Below are positions 10,330 to 20,886 of a stretch of DNA of 64,000 bases, in pieces. A program made the position numbers and the translations under genes. The DNA is taken from assembly GCA_030220185.1 (NCBI GenBank), contig JASPKZ010004576.1:759001-823000 (forward strand). Reading direction: 5' to 3'. The notes under the pieces are model-generated. The model ran no database searches. It worked only from the letters and a program-made list of their open reading frames with translations, and was not told the DNA's origin. Every line of letters starts with the position of its first letter. The stretch's first letter is position 1. The stretch is from Diploptera punctata (taxonomy: Eukaryota; Arthropoda; Insecta; Blattodea; Blaberidae).

Positions 10330-10665
10330 ATTCTATGTTGATTGGGTAATATTTATAAATTGTCAAAGTTTTACCTTTTAAGACATTTTCAAAGGGTTTT
10401 ATGTGTTTTCAATTAATTCGTTATAGTTTATTGGCCAGTATCCGCCAGCGCGTATTATACAGTTCCTTAGCTTGAGTCTTTCGTTATTTAATATTGAACA
10501 TCCCCAGAGTAGAGGGTCAATAGTTTGTGCATCTAAGCCACAAGGGCATATCGGGTTATCTGTGATCTTAAATCTATGGAAGTATGATCGTATTTTCCCG
10601 TGGCCCGTGATAATAGTGGACATATTTATATTCATTTGTAGTTTCTTAGTCAATAATTACAAGTT
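10330..10665 (-). mobile_element. L-R LINE C-terminal remnant (R1/I-like zinc-knuckle type)
   Basis: An 84-residue frame (10399-10653, complement) reads TGHGKIRSYFHRFKITDNP, CPCGLDAQTIDPLLWGC and AGGYWPINYNELIE. The T.HG.....L.RF...D...C.CG...(Q)T..H.L..C arrangement is the C-terminal Cys/His region known from R1, Jockey and I-group LINEs. The expected histidine of DHLL is proline here. Confidence 0.75.
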
Positions 10666-10669
10666 TAGG

Positions 10670-11205
10670 TACCTGTGAGGGAGATGTACAGGCTCAAATT
10701 GCAATGGCAAAAAATGCAACTAAGACATTTCATGGAATAATTTTTCCCTCAAAAATATTACAAAGGAAACTAAAATTAAAATTTATAAGGGCATCATAAA
10801 GACTAACTTTTGGTCCATATGGAATTGAAACTTGGTCTCTGACGAAATTAAAAAAGAATAAAATTAGAACAGTTAAATTTGATTATTTTAGAAGAAGCCT
10901 CCAAAAAACAAGACAGGATAAAATAAGAAATTAATGTTCCTTTGGAGAGCAATGAATGTCACCAGATCCTGTTGTTAAGAGGGATTGAAACTCAAACGCT
11001 TAAATGGTATGGCCATGTACAAAGAATGGAAAATGAAAGATGGTAAAAAAATATATACCAATGTGTCACCCCTGGAAGAAATAAACGTGGCAGACCACGA
11101 TGGAAATGGAAAACCTACGTCAGAACTATAATGGATGATAGAAATTTGGAAGAGGGAGATTGGAATGATAGTGGGGGAAAGCCGAAGAAGAAGAAGTTTC
11201 TTAGT
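10670..11205 (+). mobile_element. L-O LINE C-terminal remnant
   Basis: Translation with several frame breaks shows QAQIAMAKNATKTFHG, GPYGIETWSLTKL, LKWYGHVQRMENER, GRNKRGRPRWKW and LEEGDWND. The order (KYLG lost), A..A...F, (L)YG.E.W, W.GHV.RM.(N)ER and KRGRPR.W matches LINE ORF C-termini. It is a pseudogene copy. Confidence 0.7.
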
Positions 11206-11880
11206 TAGCCTGCTTTTTAGAACTCTTAGTTATAATGGGTATAAATTACTTACTTTTCATTGGTAAGTCTATTCTAGACTCTACAACCCAAAGTGAAATT
11301 ATTATTCGTGATTAAGAAGAATCGGATAACGCGAAATTAATACACTCGTAAAATAAATATGGGAAATAATATTAGTGTCCTACACGATCTGATTTCTGAT
11401 TCCTTTACAACTTGCCTGTTGGTCTGTTGCGTGCATTTGCAGCTCAGAAATTACATTGGTACCTCATAATCACGCAATTCTTCAGATATCCAACAAGAGG
11501 GGTTGGTTGGAGGGTGTTATACGTAATTAGGGTTAAGCAACTCATGTTTTGTGTTTAAATCCTAGATTTCGTGAGAGAGCGTTCAAATAGCATTTCAATG
11601 TGAAGTATTAATGAAATGTTATCGCATTTTCTATTTAGCTTTAATCTTTGTGACGTTGTGACAAGTGTAGTCCGGGTTTGCGTGTCTTGGGACGTCAGGG
11701 GATTGTATTTGAATACAGTAATGAATAGAACAGTTTTTTTTTTGTGAGGGAATTGTACAGTACTCATCTTTAATTTATCTTTGTTTATCTATTTCTTTGC
11801 CGATGATGTATTATTATTCAAGTAATCGAAAATTTGCATAACCCTCTACATCAACTAAATCATTTATGGCAAGAATATAA
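11206..11880. other. AT-rich DNA without recognisable feature
   Basis: No repeat-family match seen on either strand. Confidence 0.4.
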
Positions 11881-11889
11881 TTTTAAAAT

Positions 11890-12480
11890 ATAAAAAATAA
11901 TAATGGCATTTTGGGAAAATGAACATATAAGATCAAAAATCGTAATGAACAACACATCTCTGAAACAAGTAAGAAATTTTAATTATTTGGGTTGTACTTT
12001 TACTAACTGAATGAGACATAAATATGAAAATTTCAAATGATATGCGGAACTATTCATAAAACATTAAAGAATAAAACAAGAAGAGATGCTACATTGAAGT
12101 TTTATAAAACGTTGGTAGTTCCTGCATTACTTTATGGGAGTGAAACTTGGGTAATGACAAAAAAATTACAAAGTTGAATATAAAGCGTAGATATGAACTT
12201 CTTTAGAAACAAAAGGATGCACAAGATTTGATCGGATAAAGAATGAATATATAAGAACAGAGTTAAATATATATCCACAAAATAATAAAATCAGAGAATA
12301 TAGAGGTGAATGGTTTAGACATATAGAGAGAATGAATGTGATTAAAATTACCAAAAGCAGCATTTTATTACAAGTCAAGAGGTTCAAGGAATGTAGGAAG
12401 GCCAGTGAAAAGATGGAATGAAAAACCGTGAGGCGGGAACAGGCAATTTGCCTAGCCCGTGAAGTGAAGAGAGAAGAAGA
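11890..12480 (+). mobile_element. L-B-like LINE C-terminal remnant
   Basis: Pieces read VMNNTSLKQVRNFNYLGCTF, LKFYKTLVVPALLYGSETWV, RIKNEYIRTEL and YRGEWFRHIERMN, then GSRNVGRPVKRWNE in shifting frames. The order is the same as in the L-B remnant at 1.7-3.1 kb. Multiple frameshifts mark an old copy. Confidence 0.7.
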
Positions 12481-12514
12481 AATTTAACTATTTTATTCTT
12501 TTTTCAATGTATAT

Positions 12515-12556
12515 ATTCAAATACCTAGGAATAATTATTACAAATAGGAATGAAAT
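12515..12556 (+). mobile_element. RTE-A internal scrap
   Basis: It encodes FKYLGIIITNRNE, matching the RTE-A FKYLGTIITNRNEM segment. It is only about 42 bp and directly precedes an inverted RTE-A copy. Confidence 0.6.
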
Positions 12557-12568
12557 AACTAATTAGGC

Positions 12569-12928
12569 CTAACTAACTGACTCATTGGCACTATCGAACT
12601 GTAGGTTCATGGCTGCGAGGGCATAAGCTCTCCATACATCCCTATCCTAAGCTAATGTTTTCCAATCATCCACTGTATAATCTACTTCCCTCAAATGATG
12701 GTTAATATTATTCTCCCACCTCATTATTGTTTTACCAAATGGGCCTTTTTTTCCTCTGGTTTTCCTACAAGAAGGTTCCGTGCACCTCTTTCATTCCCCA
12801 TTCGTGCCACTGTCCTGCCCATCGCAGTCTACGAGACTTAACTGTTCTTATTATATCTGGCTTCCTATAAATACTATGTAGATCATTGTTAGGTAGTCTT
12901 CTCCATTTATCTGTCAGTTCATCTCTCC
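12569..12928 (-). mobile_element. RTE-A 3' portion
   Basis: The complement runs from the (D)EQTDKWRRL-equivalent to the GATAGTGCCAATGAGTCAGTT terminus. It is diverged. A frame at 12765-13061 includes RTE-A residues KPDIIRTVKSRRLRWAG before shifting. Confidence 0.8.
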
Positions 12929-12983
12929 ACTCATGAGAGATTATTTTATTAAATGAAGAGACAGGGAAAATAGTATAGCCCAT

Positions 12984-13020
12984 ATATATTATATTATATA
13001 TATATATATATAATATATAT

Positions 13021-13051
<31 letters not shown>

Positions 13052-13052
13052 C
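12984..13052. repeat. (TA)n-rich microsatellite
   Basis: Interrupted TA tracts just before SINE-A. Confidence 0.9.
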
Positions 13053-13381
13053 TCCATCCATAGTAATTCTGCCGAAGACAGGTCCTTCACAGCAATCATA
13101 GCATTTTCATGCTATGCTAGCAGCTTTACTAGGGAATGTAGGTGTGGTAGCTTCCCGTTGCTTTCCACACCGATGAGGGATGATGATGATGATAATGATA
13201 AGGATGACGATGATGGCCATATGATATCGGGGACCGTTTGGGCCTTAAAGTTTTCCTGATTTGTCTTACAGGTGAGGAAAAACCCCGATAAAAACCTCAC
13301 CCAGAAAAACTGCCCCGACCGGGGATCGAACCCGGGCCCGCTGCGTGACAAGGCAGCACGCTACCTCGAGACCACAGCGGT

Positions 13382-13384
<3 letters not shown>
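13053..13384 (-). mobile_element. SINE-A, full-length copy
   Basis: It runs from CCATCCATAGTAATTCTG to the tRNA-like head ending CCACAGCGGTGG. TA microsatellites flank both ends. It is nearly identical to the 25.5-kb and 36.8-kb copies over the tRNA head. Confidence 0.85.

Positions 13385-13442
<58 letters not shown>
13385..13442. repeat. (TA)n-(TG)n microsatellite
   Basis: About 14 TA units followed by about 15 TG units. Confidence 0.95.
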
Positions 13443-13444
<2 letters not shown>

Positions 13445-13500
13445 TGTCCGTTAACGCGACTGCAATTTTTTTTCAGGAGCCAAACTCTGCATATAGCTAT

Positions 13501-13538
13501 CTTCTTCTTCTTCTTCTTCTTCTTCTTCTTCTTCTTCC
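13501..13538. repeat. (CTT)n microsatellite
   Basis: About 12 CTT units. On the complement this is (GAA)n, which in this window often directly follows a LINE C-terminal end. Confidence 0.9.
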
Positions 13539-13544
13539 TCTACG

Positions 13545-14225
13545 CATGAAAGCTGGCAGCTTGTTGCGTGTTCATTCACTACAGGTCCGGGGTATGGTGG
13601 CATCCTTCCATCGTAGTTGTGATCTTCCTAATGGCCTTTTCTGCTGAGGTGTCCAGTCACGTACTTTCTTCACTAATCTACTGTTCTTCATTCTATCTAT
13701 GTGATCGTTCCAATTTAATCTTCTATCATTTATCCAATGGTTTATAGATTCAATTTCACATTCTTCTCTAATAACAGAGCTGCGAATTTTCTCTCTCAGC
13801 GATTTTCCTGCGATTTTCCATAAAACTTTCATTTCGGTTGTTTCATTGATTTGTTTTGTTTTTTTTTTTTTTTAGTTTCTGTTCGGCATTCACAAACCAT
13901 TATGTTAGAATTGGTCTCATGACAGATTTGTAAATTCTTACTTTTGTATTCTATTCTTAATTGTTTTTTTCCAAACAGTACTGTTTAAACATCCCGATAT
14001 TTTGTTTGCATTATTTGCTTGATGGAGGATTTCATCTGTTATTCTGTTGCTGCTATTAATTTCTACTCCTAAATATTTGAATTTCATGACTTGTTGCATA
14101 CTTTCCGCATATAGCAATAAATTAACTAAGTAAGGTCGAATTCGGTTAACCAGCAAAATCGGAATATTAAAGAGTAGACTCTGACTGAAAAAAATTGCTT
14201 TAGCGTTCGCAATTTTCGAATTTTT
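13545..14225 (-). mobile_element. L-S LINE C-terminal remnant
   Basis: On the complement, frame 13938-14228 reads MQQVMKFKYLGVEINSSN and NKISGCLNSTVWKKT. Frame 13572-13832 reads REKIRSSVIREECEIESI, LNWNDHIDRMKNSRLVKKV and RPLGRSQLRWKD. The order KYLG..I ... LN.T(V)W ... IR...IR ... W.DHI.RM ... GR...RW is that of RTE-like C-termini. A frame break and a T-run (about 13856-13873) separate the pieces. Confidence 0.75.
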
Positions 14226-14590
14226 CAACGAAACTATATATATATATATGCTTTATGAATAAATATAGGCCTACATGTTATTCTCCGGAAATCAACACAT
14301 TTCAACAAATAAGAGTGAGAGTTCATCGGAAATATGAAATTAAACATTCGTTCCAGCAATCGCTATATTTCCTTTGTAGCTTTGTGTTTACCATGCAATT
14401 TAATTAACACTTGAATTGGCAGTGTATTTTTTAAATAAATTTAATTAATATTTTTAATAAAGAAATGAAAGAGGATTCTGTAGAATGTATTTAAAATCTC
14501 TGTAAAATTATAAAAGATGCAATAAATGCGGTACCGTATATGTAATGATTAGTTTTCACTGCTGTAAAACGCATTTACAAAGCTGATAAG
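14226..14590. other. AT-rich DNA without recognisable feature
   Basis: A short (TA)n at about 14237-14250, otherwise nothing recognisable. Confidence 0.4.
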
Positions 14591-14624
14591 AATTAAGGAA
14601 TTGCGATTATATATAGGCCTATAT

Positions 14625-14730
14625 ATTCCTTGATAATGACACGTGGGATCATGGCCGAAACGTCGGAATCAGTGGCCAGAGGCCGAATTTGAATCCAAGA
14701 CGCGGAAAACCCAAGAAAACTTTCTAATTC
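14625..14730 (+). other. possible Penelope-like terminal motif
   Basis: It contains TTGATAATGACACG...GGCCGAAACGTCGG. This resembles the GGCCGAAACGT block seen in hammerhead-like ends of Penelope-like elements, here with a degraded CTGANGA half. No protein-coding remnant is next to it, so assignment is tentative. Confidence 0.3.

Positions 14731-14731
<1 letters not shown>

Positions 14732-14783
<52 letters not shown>
14732..14783. repeat. (TA)n-(GA)n microsatellite
   Basis: About 11 TA units followed by about 14 GA units. Confidence 0.95.
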
Positions 14784-14785
<2 letters not shown>

Positions 14786-15056
14786 TATAATCGGTTGATT
14801 AATGTCTTTGACATTAATGTGTCTCCTTCATATATAAGTATATTGCCTGACTCCAGGAGGTTTTAGGTCTTCCTCTGCCTCGTCTTCCCTCAGGTTTCCT
14901 TTACAAAACACATTTTGATAGTCGATCCTATTCCATTTGCTGGACGTGGTCCGTACCATTTTAATTGCTGAGTTTTAATATAATCCAAAATATTGTCTTC
15001 AATCTTCATTTTCTCCCTTATAACTGAGTTTCTAATGTTTTCTCTTCTTTAAATTC

Positions 15057-15060
<4 letters not shown>
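14784..15060 (-). mobile_element. L-K LINE C-terminal remnant
   Basis: It is homologous to the 49.66-kb L-K copy, sharing the reverse complement of the RNSVIREKMKIED-like segment, the WYGPRPANG-like segment and the GRRGRGRPKTS-like block. It is truncated at a TA tract. Confidence 0.7.

Positions 15061-15092
<32 letters not shown>
15061..15092. repeat. (TA)n microsatellite
   Basis: About 15 TA units at the truncated end of L-K. Confidence 0.95.
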
Positions 15093-15093
<1 letters not shown>

Positions 15094-15221
15094 CTATTCC
15101 GTAAAGAAAATCTGACAATAAATTTTATTTTCTGAAGGACTTGCTTAGTTCATGTAGGCGCTAAGTGACGGTCTTTTTTATACATCCAATCTGTTTTGAT
15201 TCTAATTTTACTGTCTTATAA

Positions 15222-15743
15222 TGTCCTGCCCTAGGACTGGTCCTTCACTGCAATCATAGCATTTTCATGCTATGCTTTGCAGTTTTACTAGGGATTTATA
15301 GGTGTGGTATCTTCCCATTGCACCCGTGCCCACCCAGTATCGTGAGGCATTTGGGTAGCTACAATAAATAGCGACTGCAGGTTGAGAAGACCAGCTATAA
15401 CAGCTGAGGGATTGACATGCTGACCACATGTCACTCCTACACTGGTTAGATGATCATCTACGTCCGTAATTAACACATATGGATGTGAGGCCAGCAGTCG
15501 AGTGGTAGGCCAGGGGCCTTCTGGACCTGTCGCACTTGGAGTAAAAAATATTGCTTTTCCACACCGGGATGATGATGATGATGGGCAGGTCCAGATGTTG
15601 GGCCTCAGAGCTTCCTGACATTTGTCTTACAGGTGAGGAAAAACTCCGAAAAACCTCACCCAAGAACCTTGTCCAGACCGGGAATCGAATCCGGGTCCGC
15701 TGCCTGACAAGGCAGCACGCTACATCGAGACCACAGCGGTGGA
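15222..15743 (-). mobile_element. SINE-A interrupted by SINE-B
   Basis: The two halves (15222-15321 and 15550-15743) are the 3' and 5' parts of SINE-A. The join CTTCCCATTGC / TTTTCCACACCGG restores the consensus. The tRNA-like head at the right end ends CCACAGCGGTGG. Confidence 0.85.
15322..15549 (+). mobile_element. SINE-B, 5'-truncated, nested in SINE-A
   Basis: It matches the 56.46-kb SINE-B from CACCCAGCATCGTGAGGCAT through GGTTGAGAAGACCAGCTATA and the ATTAACACAT(A/G)TGGATGTGA block to the end of the family. ATTGC is repeated at 15317-15321 and 15550-15554, a probable short target-site duplication. Confidence 0.85.
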
Positions 15744-16380
15744 CTGATTCTGATTAAAGGTCTATATTTCAATTATCTGTTCACACCCAAAAATGTCGTA
15801 GACTCCGACTGCTTAAAGGAAGAGGTCTGGAATATCTTTGTGGCAACAGAGGAACATTGTTTCTTTAATTTGATCAAGATTTTTGTGTTACATTTTCTGG
15901 ATTTTTTAACAACTGAGCTCTCGTTTCATCTTCATTCATAATTTCACTCCACCACAGATAACCATACTACAGTGCTGCCCCTAGTGGCTGTCTTTACAGT
16001 CCCTCGTTAAGCTAAAACCACTGAACAATGACCATAAATAATGCCCAGTGCTCCATAACAAAAGAGTGTTTTAAAATTCCCTTTCCACCGCCATAGCTGG
16101 GCACATTATTAATCTTTTTCATAACTTCTTTTTTCGCTCTTCGTGTTGATGACCTTTCTTTATTTCTTTCTCTCTGCATTTCTGCCATGCTGACACTTGA
16201 TGAATGTAAAAGCAGCCAGGAATGTTTGCTGATTGTTCGTGGATTACAGCTGTAGGAGCATGATCATTTTCACAAATACAAACTCATAAATATTTGAGTA
16301 TTTCATTGAACCTATATAAAGCTCATTGCAAAGAATGTATAAACTGGGATCAGAAATTAATTATCCACATTCACAAAAAA
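15744..16380. other. DNA without recognisable feature
   Basis: No clear gene or known repeat in the part before the degenerate repeat that starts near 16380. Confidence 0.4.
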
Positions 16381-17112
16381 TATTTTAGTACGAGTTTGAT
16401 CTTGATATCATGTACAGCATGACCAAGTTACATCTGCATCAGAATCAGGATTCGTGGATTATGGTCAAGAATAAATGTTCAGATAAAAAAAAATAAGTAC
16501 GTTATTTGGTACAACTGGCTGCTGGGAATATCAGATTAGGGATGAGGAATAAATTAGCCATATCCGTACAATTTTTTTTCGGTATTTTCTTGATTAAATG
16601 TATAGCTCGACCAAGTAAAGTCTGCATGCAGAAAATATGCTAGGATTTCCGGGTTAGTAATCAGAAATGAAGGGTAAGACAAAATGTCTTGGCGCAGAGC
16701 TACGGGACTTGCGCTGGTTCACGTCTCCAATGGGGGAAGAAATTAGCTCATGATTTTTCGGCCAATATGGGACCGGTGCCCACCTTGCATCATGAGGAAT
16801 TTGGGTAACTACGTTAAGTAGCGGTTCCAAGTTGAGAAAACCAGCTGTAACGGCTGGGGAGCGTACATGCTGGCCAAATGTCACCTCTACACTGGCTGGA
16901 TGATCGGTTATTTCTGTGATTAACACATGTAGATGTGAAGCCAGCAGTCAGCTGGTAGGGCAATGACTTTCTAGCTCTGCCACGCCATAGAGTTATTAAG
17001 GAATGAAATAGTCACGTTGCTTACTAAAAATAGTTCAAAATATTTAGTTTCGGTATACAGCTCAATCAAGTAAATTTCGCATATTAAAATTTGCAAAATC
17101 CATAGTACGTTC
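16380..17112. repeat. degenerate repeat, three units, split by SINE-B
   Basis: A block of the type TGTACAGC(T/A)(C/T)GACCAAGT...TCTGCAT followed by a GGATT(C/T)...GG segment appears near 16405, 16600 and 17050. The first two are about 190 bp apart. The third lies beyond the inserted SINE-B. Identity by eye is moderate. Confidence 0.4.
16690..16983 (+). mobile_element. SINE-B copy
   Basis: It matches the 56.46-kb copy from CTTGGCGCAGAG through the tRNA-like B box (CTGGTTCACGTCTCC), CGGCCAATATGGGACCGGTG, GGTTCCAAGTTGAGAAAACC and the terminal TGATTAACACATGTAGATG block. The extreme 5' end (GCCGAGTGGTTAAGGC at 56.46 kb) is missing. Confidence 0.8.
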
Positions 17113-17159
17113 AATAAATTGTTTCAATTTTTCTACTTTATCGGAATATATATATATAT

Positions 17160-17600
17160 TGTTAATTTAATCCTAAATTCTATAAAAATAATAAATTCTA
17201 TCTTCAAGCCACAGTTAGTCCAAAAACATTCAAGGCTAAAAGTGTATAAAACACTGGCTCTTCCAACTCTTTTGTATGGACTTTGAAACAGAAGGATATA
17301 CAGAGACTTAGATCTGCTTAAATGAGATACCTTCGGAGGACTGCAGGATACACACTACTAGATCACACAAAAAATAATGAAGACATCTTAGAAGAATTAC
17401 ACATGGTACCTTTAAAAAAATCTGATTAGGCTATAAGTCAAGATGGATGCAACATGTTCATCGAATGGAAGATCACAGGATACCCAAAAAAATGTTAAGA
17501 TATCAACCTGCAGGAAGAAGAAGACCAGGACGTCCACTCAAAATACTTCTGTATGGTGTTTCTCTTGAGGCCGAAACAGGTCAACAAATGACCTAAATTC
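17160..17600 (+). mobile_element. L-M LINE C-terminal remnant
   Basis: In shifting frames it reads LVQKHSRLKVYKTLALPTLL, YGL.., R.TAGYTLLDHTKN.ED, QHVHRMEDHRIPKKMLRY, QPAGRRRPGRPLK and the ending SLEAETGQQMT. It is related to L-L at 61.05 kb (TAGYTLLDQ, GRPLKR.LDEVETGLQRPN) but distinct from it. It is a pseudogene. Confidence 0.7.
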
Positions 17601-18339
17601 GTGAATGTATTATGATGATTAAATCCTAAAGACTGCCAGCTCTTAAAGTGATCTTCATCAAAACAAAACCATGTGACCTGCTCGCTTTTATTGGTTATGG
17701 ACACCGACATACGTTGTACAAGCAATAAGCACGCGATAAATTAGTTCCCTTCATTAAATTAAAAATATGTCCTCTGAATATACTTCGTGAATGAAAAGAA
17801 TAATATTCAAAACATAGAAAATATTCTAAAAATATACATAATCAATAATTACAACTTAAAATAGATTATTACACACGGGTGATGCATTTGAGTCCTATTT
17901 CAATCGATTGTCATGAAACAAAATGGCTGAAAGTGTCGAGTCTTCTGTTACTATGTCGTCATCTCCCTGTTAAAAGTGATAGTAATTGTGGAGCGAATGG
18001 CGGAAGGATACAATTGTCGTTTGTTGATGTTAGGATCACTCTAAGTGTGGATAAGGTATATGTACCAAATTACGTTGCGAGAAAACAACATGGCGGTTGC
18101 TAGAGTGATATATTAAATTATTGTTTCGGGTCAGCTTTCTCTCTAAAGGTTCAATTTGCTGGTTTACGAATTCGAACCTACTTTTATGAATTTATTAATA
18201 TATGCCGAGTTTGGTTTCGAAAAAAAATTGCGGCCCCTAAAATATGCGTCTAAAGCATATAATATAAATTATAGCCATTATCATTTTTGATACCATATAG
18301 ATCGATGTAGATATGTTAATAAAATACACAAGACACATT
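17601..18339. other. DNA without recognisable feature
   Basis: No repeat-family match. A 74-codon frame at 17879-18103 has no recognisable domain. Confidence 0.4.
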
Positions 18340-18905
18340 CATGACTACTGGAATTTTAAAACAATTAAATGGGGACAATATATGCCGACGTAGTATTGTC
18401 TGTGCCCCTGTAAGGTATGCGAAATAAAGCCTACTTCATTTTCTCCCTCGGCAAATGATTTCCCTCCCTGCATTCCTATCTCTCTCTTTTCTATTTCTCT
18501 CTTGTACTTGCACTCCACTGATGTCAACTCGACTCCAACCTTGTATTTTTCAATATTCAAGTACCATGACACTGGGGAAGTTTGGCAACATCTCTACTCG
18601 ATAAGTTACTGTAGCTGCTTTTTGACGTAATGGGAGGGGAGTGCGGTGAAATGGTGTACTTTTCTAAGAACGATGCCAGCGCTCTAGGGGCACAGATCCA
18701 CTGGTCCGAGATTACAACAGTTTTCGTTTTCACGGAATTCCAAAACAATGAAGCTATTGAGGTAGTTCTCATGAAAATAATAATAACTACCTCAATAGCT
18801 TCATTGTTTCGGAATTCCGTGAAAACGGACACTGCTGAACTACATATATTGCTTGCTCGGTGTTGAAACCCCCATTTAATTGCTTTAAAATTCCAGTAAC
18901 TCATG
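18340..18905. mobile_element. possible fold-back element with nested inverted repeats
   Basis: Outer inverted ends at about 18340-18374 and 18870-18905 share ACTGGAATTTTAAA.CAATTA on opposite strands. Inside, 42-bp arms at 18726-18767 and 18785-18826 are reverse complements with one mismatch around a 17-base spacer. No transposase is encoded, so it looks like a nonautonomous fold-back or MITE-like unit. Class unknown. Confidence 0.6.
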
Positions 18906-19395
18906 AGTGCGTCTCATGTATTTTTTTCCAGTAAATAAAACAATACTTATAAACCTTGTTGGACTAAATTAGTGGAAAAGATGATAATAAATGGGAGAAA
19001 TGGAGAACTGCTTCCTAAAGCGAAATCATCAAAATGCGTATAAACATGTAAATGGGCGGATGTGTTTAATTTGGCCGGTCTTGCCTCTCCCTGCATACAT
19101 TGTAAGCAAATTAACTGCAACATTTTTTGAATAAAAACTAAGTGAATTAAAATTCTCATTTAAATATATTGTTTAATTCTTCCGAAACGTAGTTTTTTAT
19201 TGCTTTTGTAACACTCAAAAGCATAAAACGCGACTTGAATATTCACGCGAGTTTATACATTTGTTACAAATGTCTAAACACATTAACACTAAAATAAATA
19301 CTGTGCTATTTTTTTTATTGCGCTTTAAACACTTTTATCAAATTAACTGAATTGGTAGTACAGCATTAAAAGTTTCTGCGAGATACCTTCTTTTT
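18906..19395. other. AT-rich DNA without recognisable feature
   Basis: Nothing recognisable on either strand. Confidence 0.4.
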
Positions 19396-19397
19396 TT

Positions 19398-19450
19398 GGA
19401 TAGGTCTCCAGTTGTAAAGTTTTCAGGTTCAAACCCTGCAGGGCCCTTGA
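19398..19450 (+). mobile_element. tRNA-like repeat fragment
   Basis: It contains a B-box-like CAGGTTCAAACCCTGCA preceded by decayed tRNA-like sequence. It is too short to assign to a SINE family. Confidence 0.35.
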
Positions 19451-19454
19451 ATAC

Positions 19455-20100
19455 TTCATCATCATCAACAACAAAGATTAAGCCCAATGGCCTGTTCCAA
19501 TCTCATTATAGATCGAATTGGTCCTTCCATTTCTTCAATGGTCTTCCCAACAATCTTCTCCCTTTTGGTTTATGATTATACATTTTTCTTGGTATGCGCT
19601 GTTCATTCATTCGTAATACGTGCTGAAGGTAAGCATTTTGATAGTAGTTTATTCTTTCACAGAGATTAAATATATTAAGATATGTTCTTATATCTTCGTT
19701 TTTCTTTTTATCGGTCCTTTGATATCCTGCTATTGCTCTCAACATCTTCATTTATGCAGCCTCTATTTGTTTACTATGTGCCTTTGTTAATGTCCAGATT
19801 TCACATCCATAGATAAGAGATGGAACTGCCAATACTTTGTAAAATTTTAAAATAGTTTCTTTTCTAGTTTTATTCAATAAAGTACATTTAATTGTGCCAA
19901 TTAGATAATTGAATCGTATTTAGTTTATCTAAATTTCTGTCATTGCTTAAGTGACATCCCAAATAATTAAAATTCTGAACTGAGTCTATAATTACATTGT
20001 TTATCACTATTTTTGTTGTTATTGCACATTTTCCTTTCAGTGCTAATATTTTTGGTTTAGATGTAGATATTCTTAAATTTTATTTAGAGAGATATTATTT
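19455..20100 (-). mobile_element. L-D LINE C-terminal remnant
   Basis: On the complement, an 81-residue frame (19506-19751) reads MKMLRAIAGYQRTDKKKNED, LQHVLRMNEQRIPRKMYNHK and GRRLLGRPLKKWKDQF. Upstream decayed sequence still shows LKFYKVLAVPSLIYGCEIW-like and NFNYLGCHLSNDRN-like segments. The C-terminal order matches L-N and L-L. Stops lie near 19752. Confidence 0.75.
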
Positions 20101-20179
20101 AAAGTATACTTCCAATTCGTAAAAAATGCGAATATGGCTTCCTTTCGACGCCCTATCTCTTTATTCCGATGTCAAGAAG

Positions 20180-20290
20180 GCTTGATAATCAGACTAATAA
20201 CAAGTGCCGATTGTCTAGAAAGGCGGAAGCCTTAATCCCCTACTACCCCAAGGGTTCCTAAGGCCGGTTGTGGAATCACTTTAACTATAT
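20180..20290 (+). mobile_element. SINE-C 3' fragment
   Basis: It contains AACAAGTGCCGATTGTCTAG, GGAAGCCTTAATCCCCTACT and CCAAGGG, as in the complement of the 52.1-kb and 40.5-kb SINE-C copies. It ends with GTGGAATCACTTTA. The tRNA-like half is absent. Confidence 0.75.
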
Positions 20291-20778
20291 AAGTTAGGGA
20301 AGTGGAAGAATATCAAACACTTTATCAATTTGTAGAATAACTTTAATATTATTCGTAAAAATGAATTAAAAAATACTGTTCGATTACTTACTTGGATATG
20401 TACAAAAAGTACAAATATACTATCAACTAACCTTAAACAAATTGGTATTCAAGTACCTGCATATGATTGGAGTTTCCGATTACATTATTGAAAGCTAAAG
20501 CAAAAACTGAAAAATACAAAATTATAAAAGTTACTGTATCTTCGAACAAAAACCACACGCGTAAATTTTTGCTGTGTCATATTCACTGCATTCTGCATGA
20601 ATCTTCTGAACGTTAAGTGGACATGTACGTACCATAATATCTGTCTCGGCCTACGTCACAACAAGTATGCCTATATTTCAACAGGTGCTTAATTGCATTG
20701 TTTAAAAGTTGATAAAAAATATTCGATAAATGCTGAGTCTCTACCACTAGTGAGAACTCCGATTAGTTTAGATCGCCC
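20291..20778. other. AT-rich DNA without recognisable feature
   Basis: No repeat or gene recognised. Confidence 0.4.
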
Positions 20779-20886
20779 AATGTGCCTTGTTCTTGATGAC
20801 ATTCTAGGAGATCATCAATTTGGATTTAGAAGAAACAGGTCTACAACAGATCAGATTTTTTTTAGTATAAGTAATGTGCCTTGTTC
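20779..20886 (+). mobile_element. 80-bp internal RTE-A fragment with 14-bp TSD
   Basis: 20793-20872 encodes DDILGDHQFGFRRNRSTTDQ, an internal RTE-A segment upstream of RT motif A. It is bounded by a perfect direct repeat AATGTGCCTTGTTC (20779-20792 and 20873-20886). Neither the RTE-A 5' end nor its 3' tail is present, which is unusual for target-primed insertion. Confidence 0.8.

Noticed and set aside
13272..13454. Short frames across SINE-A copies (MRKNPDKNLTQKNC-type)
   Set aside because: They recur in every SINE-A because the repeat is conserved at DNA level. The tRNA-like head is not coding.
17879..18103. 74-codon frame
   Set aside because: No domain and no support from neighbours. It is of a length expected by chance in 64 kb.
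18557..18904. 115-codon frame on the minus strand
   Set aside because: It runs through both arms of a palindrome, so its composition follows from the inverted repeat. No homology is evident.
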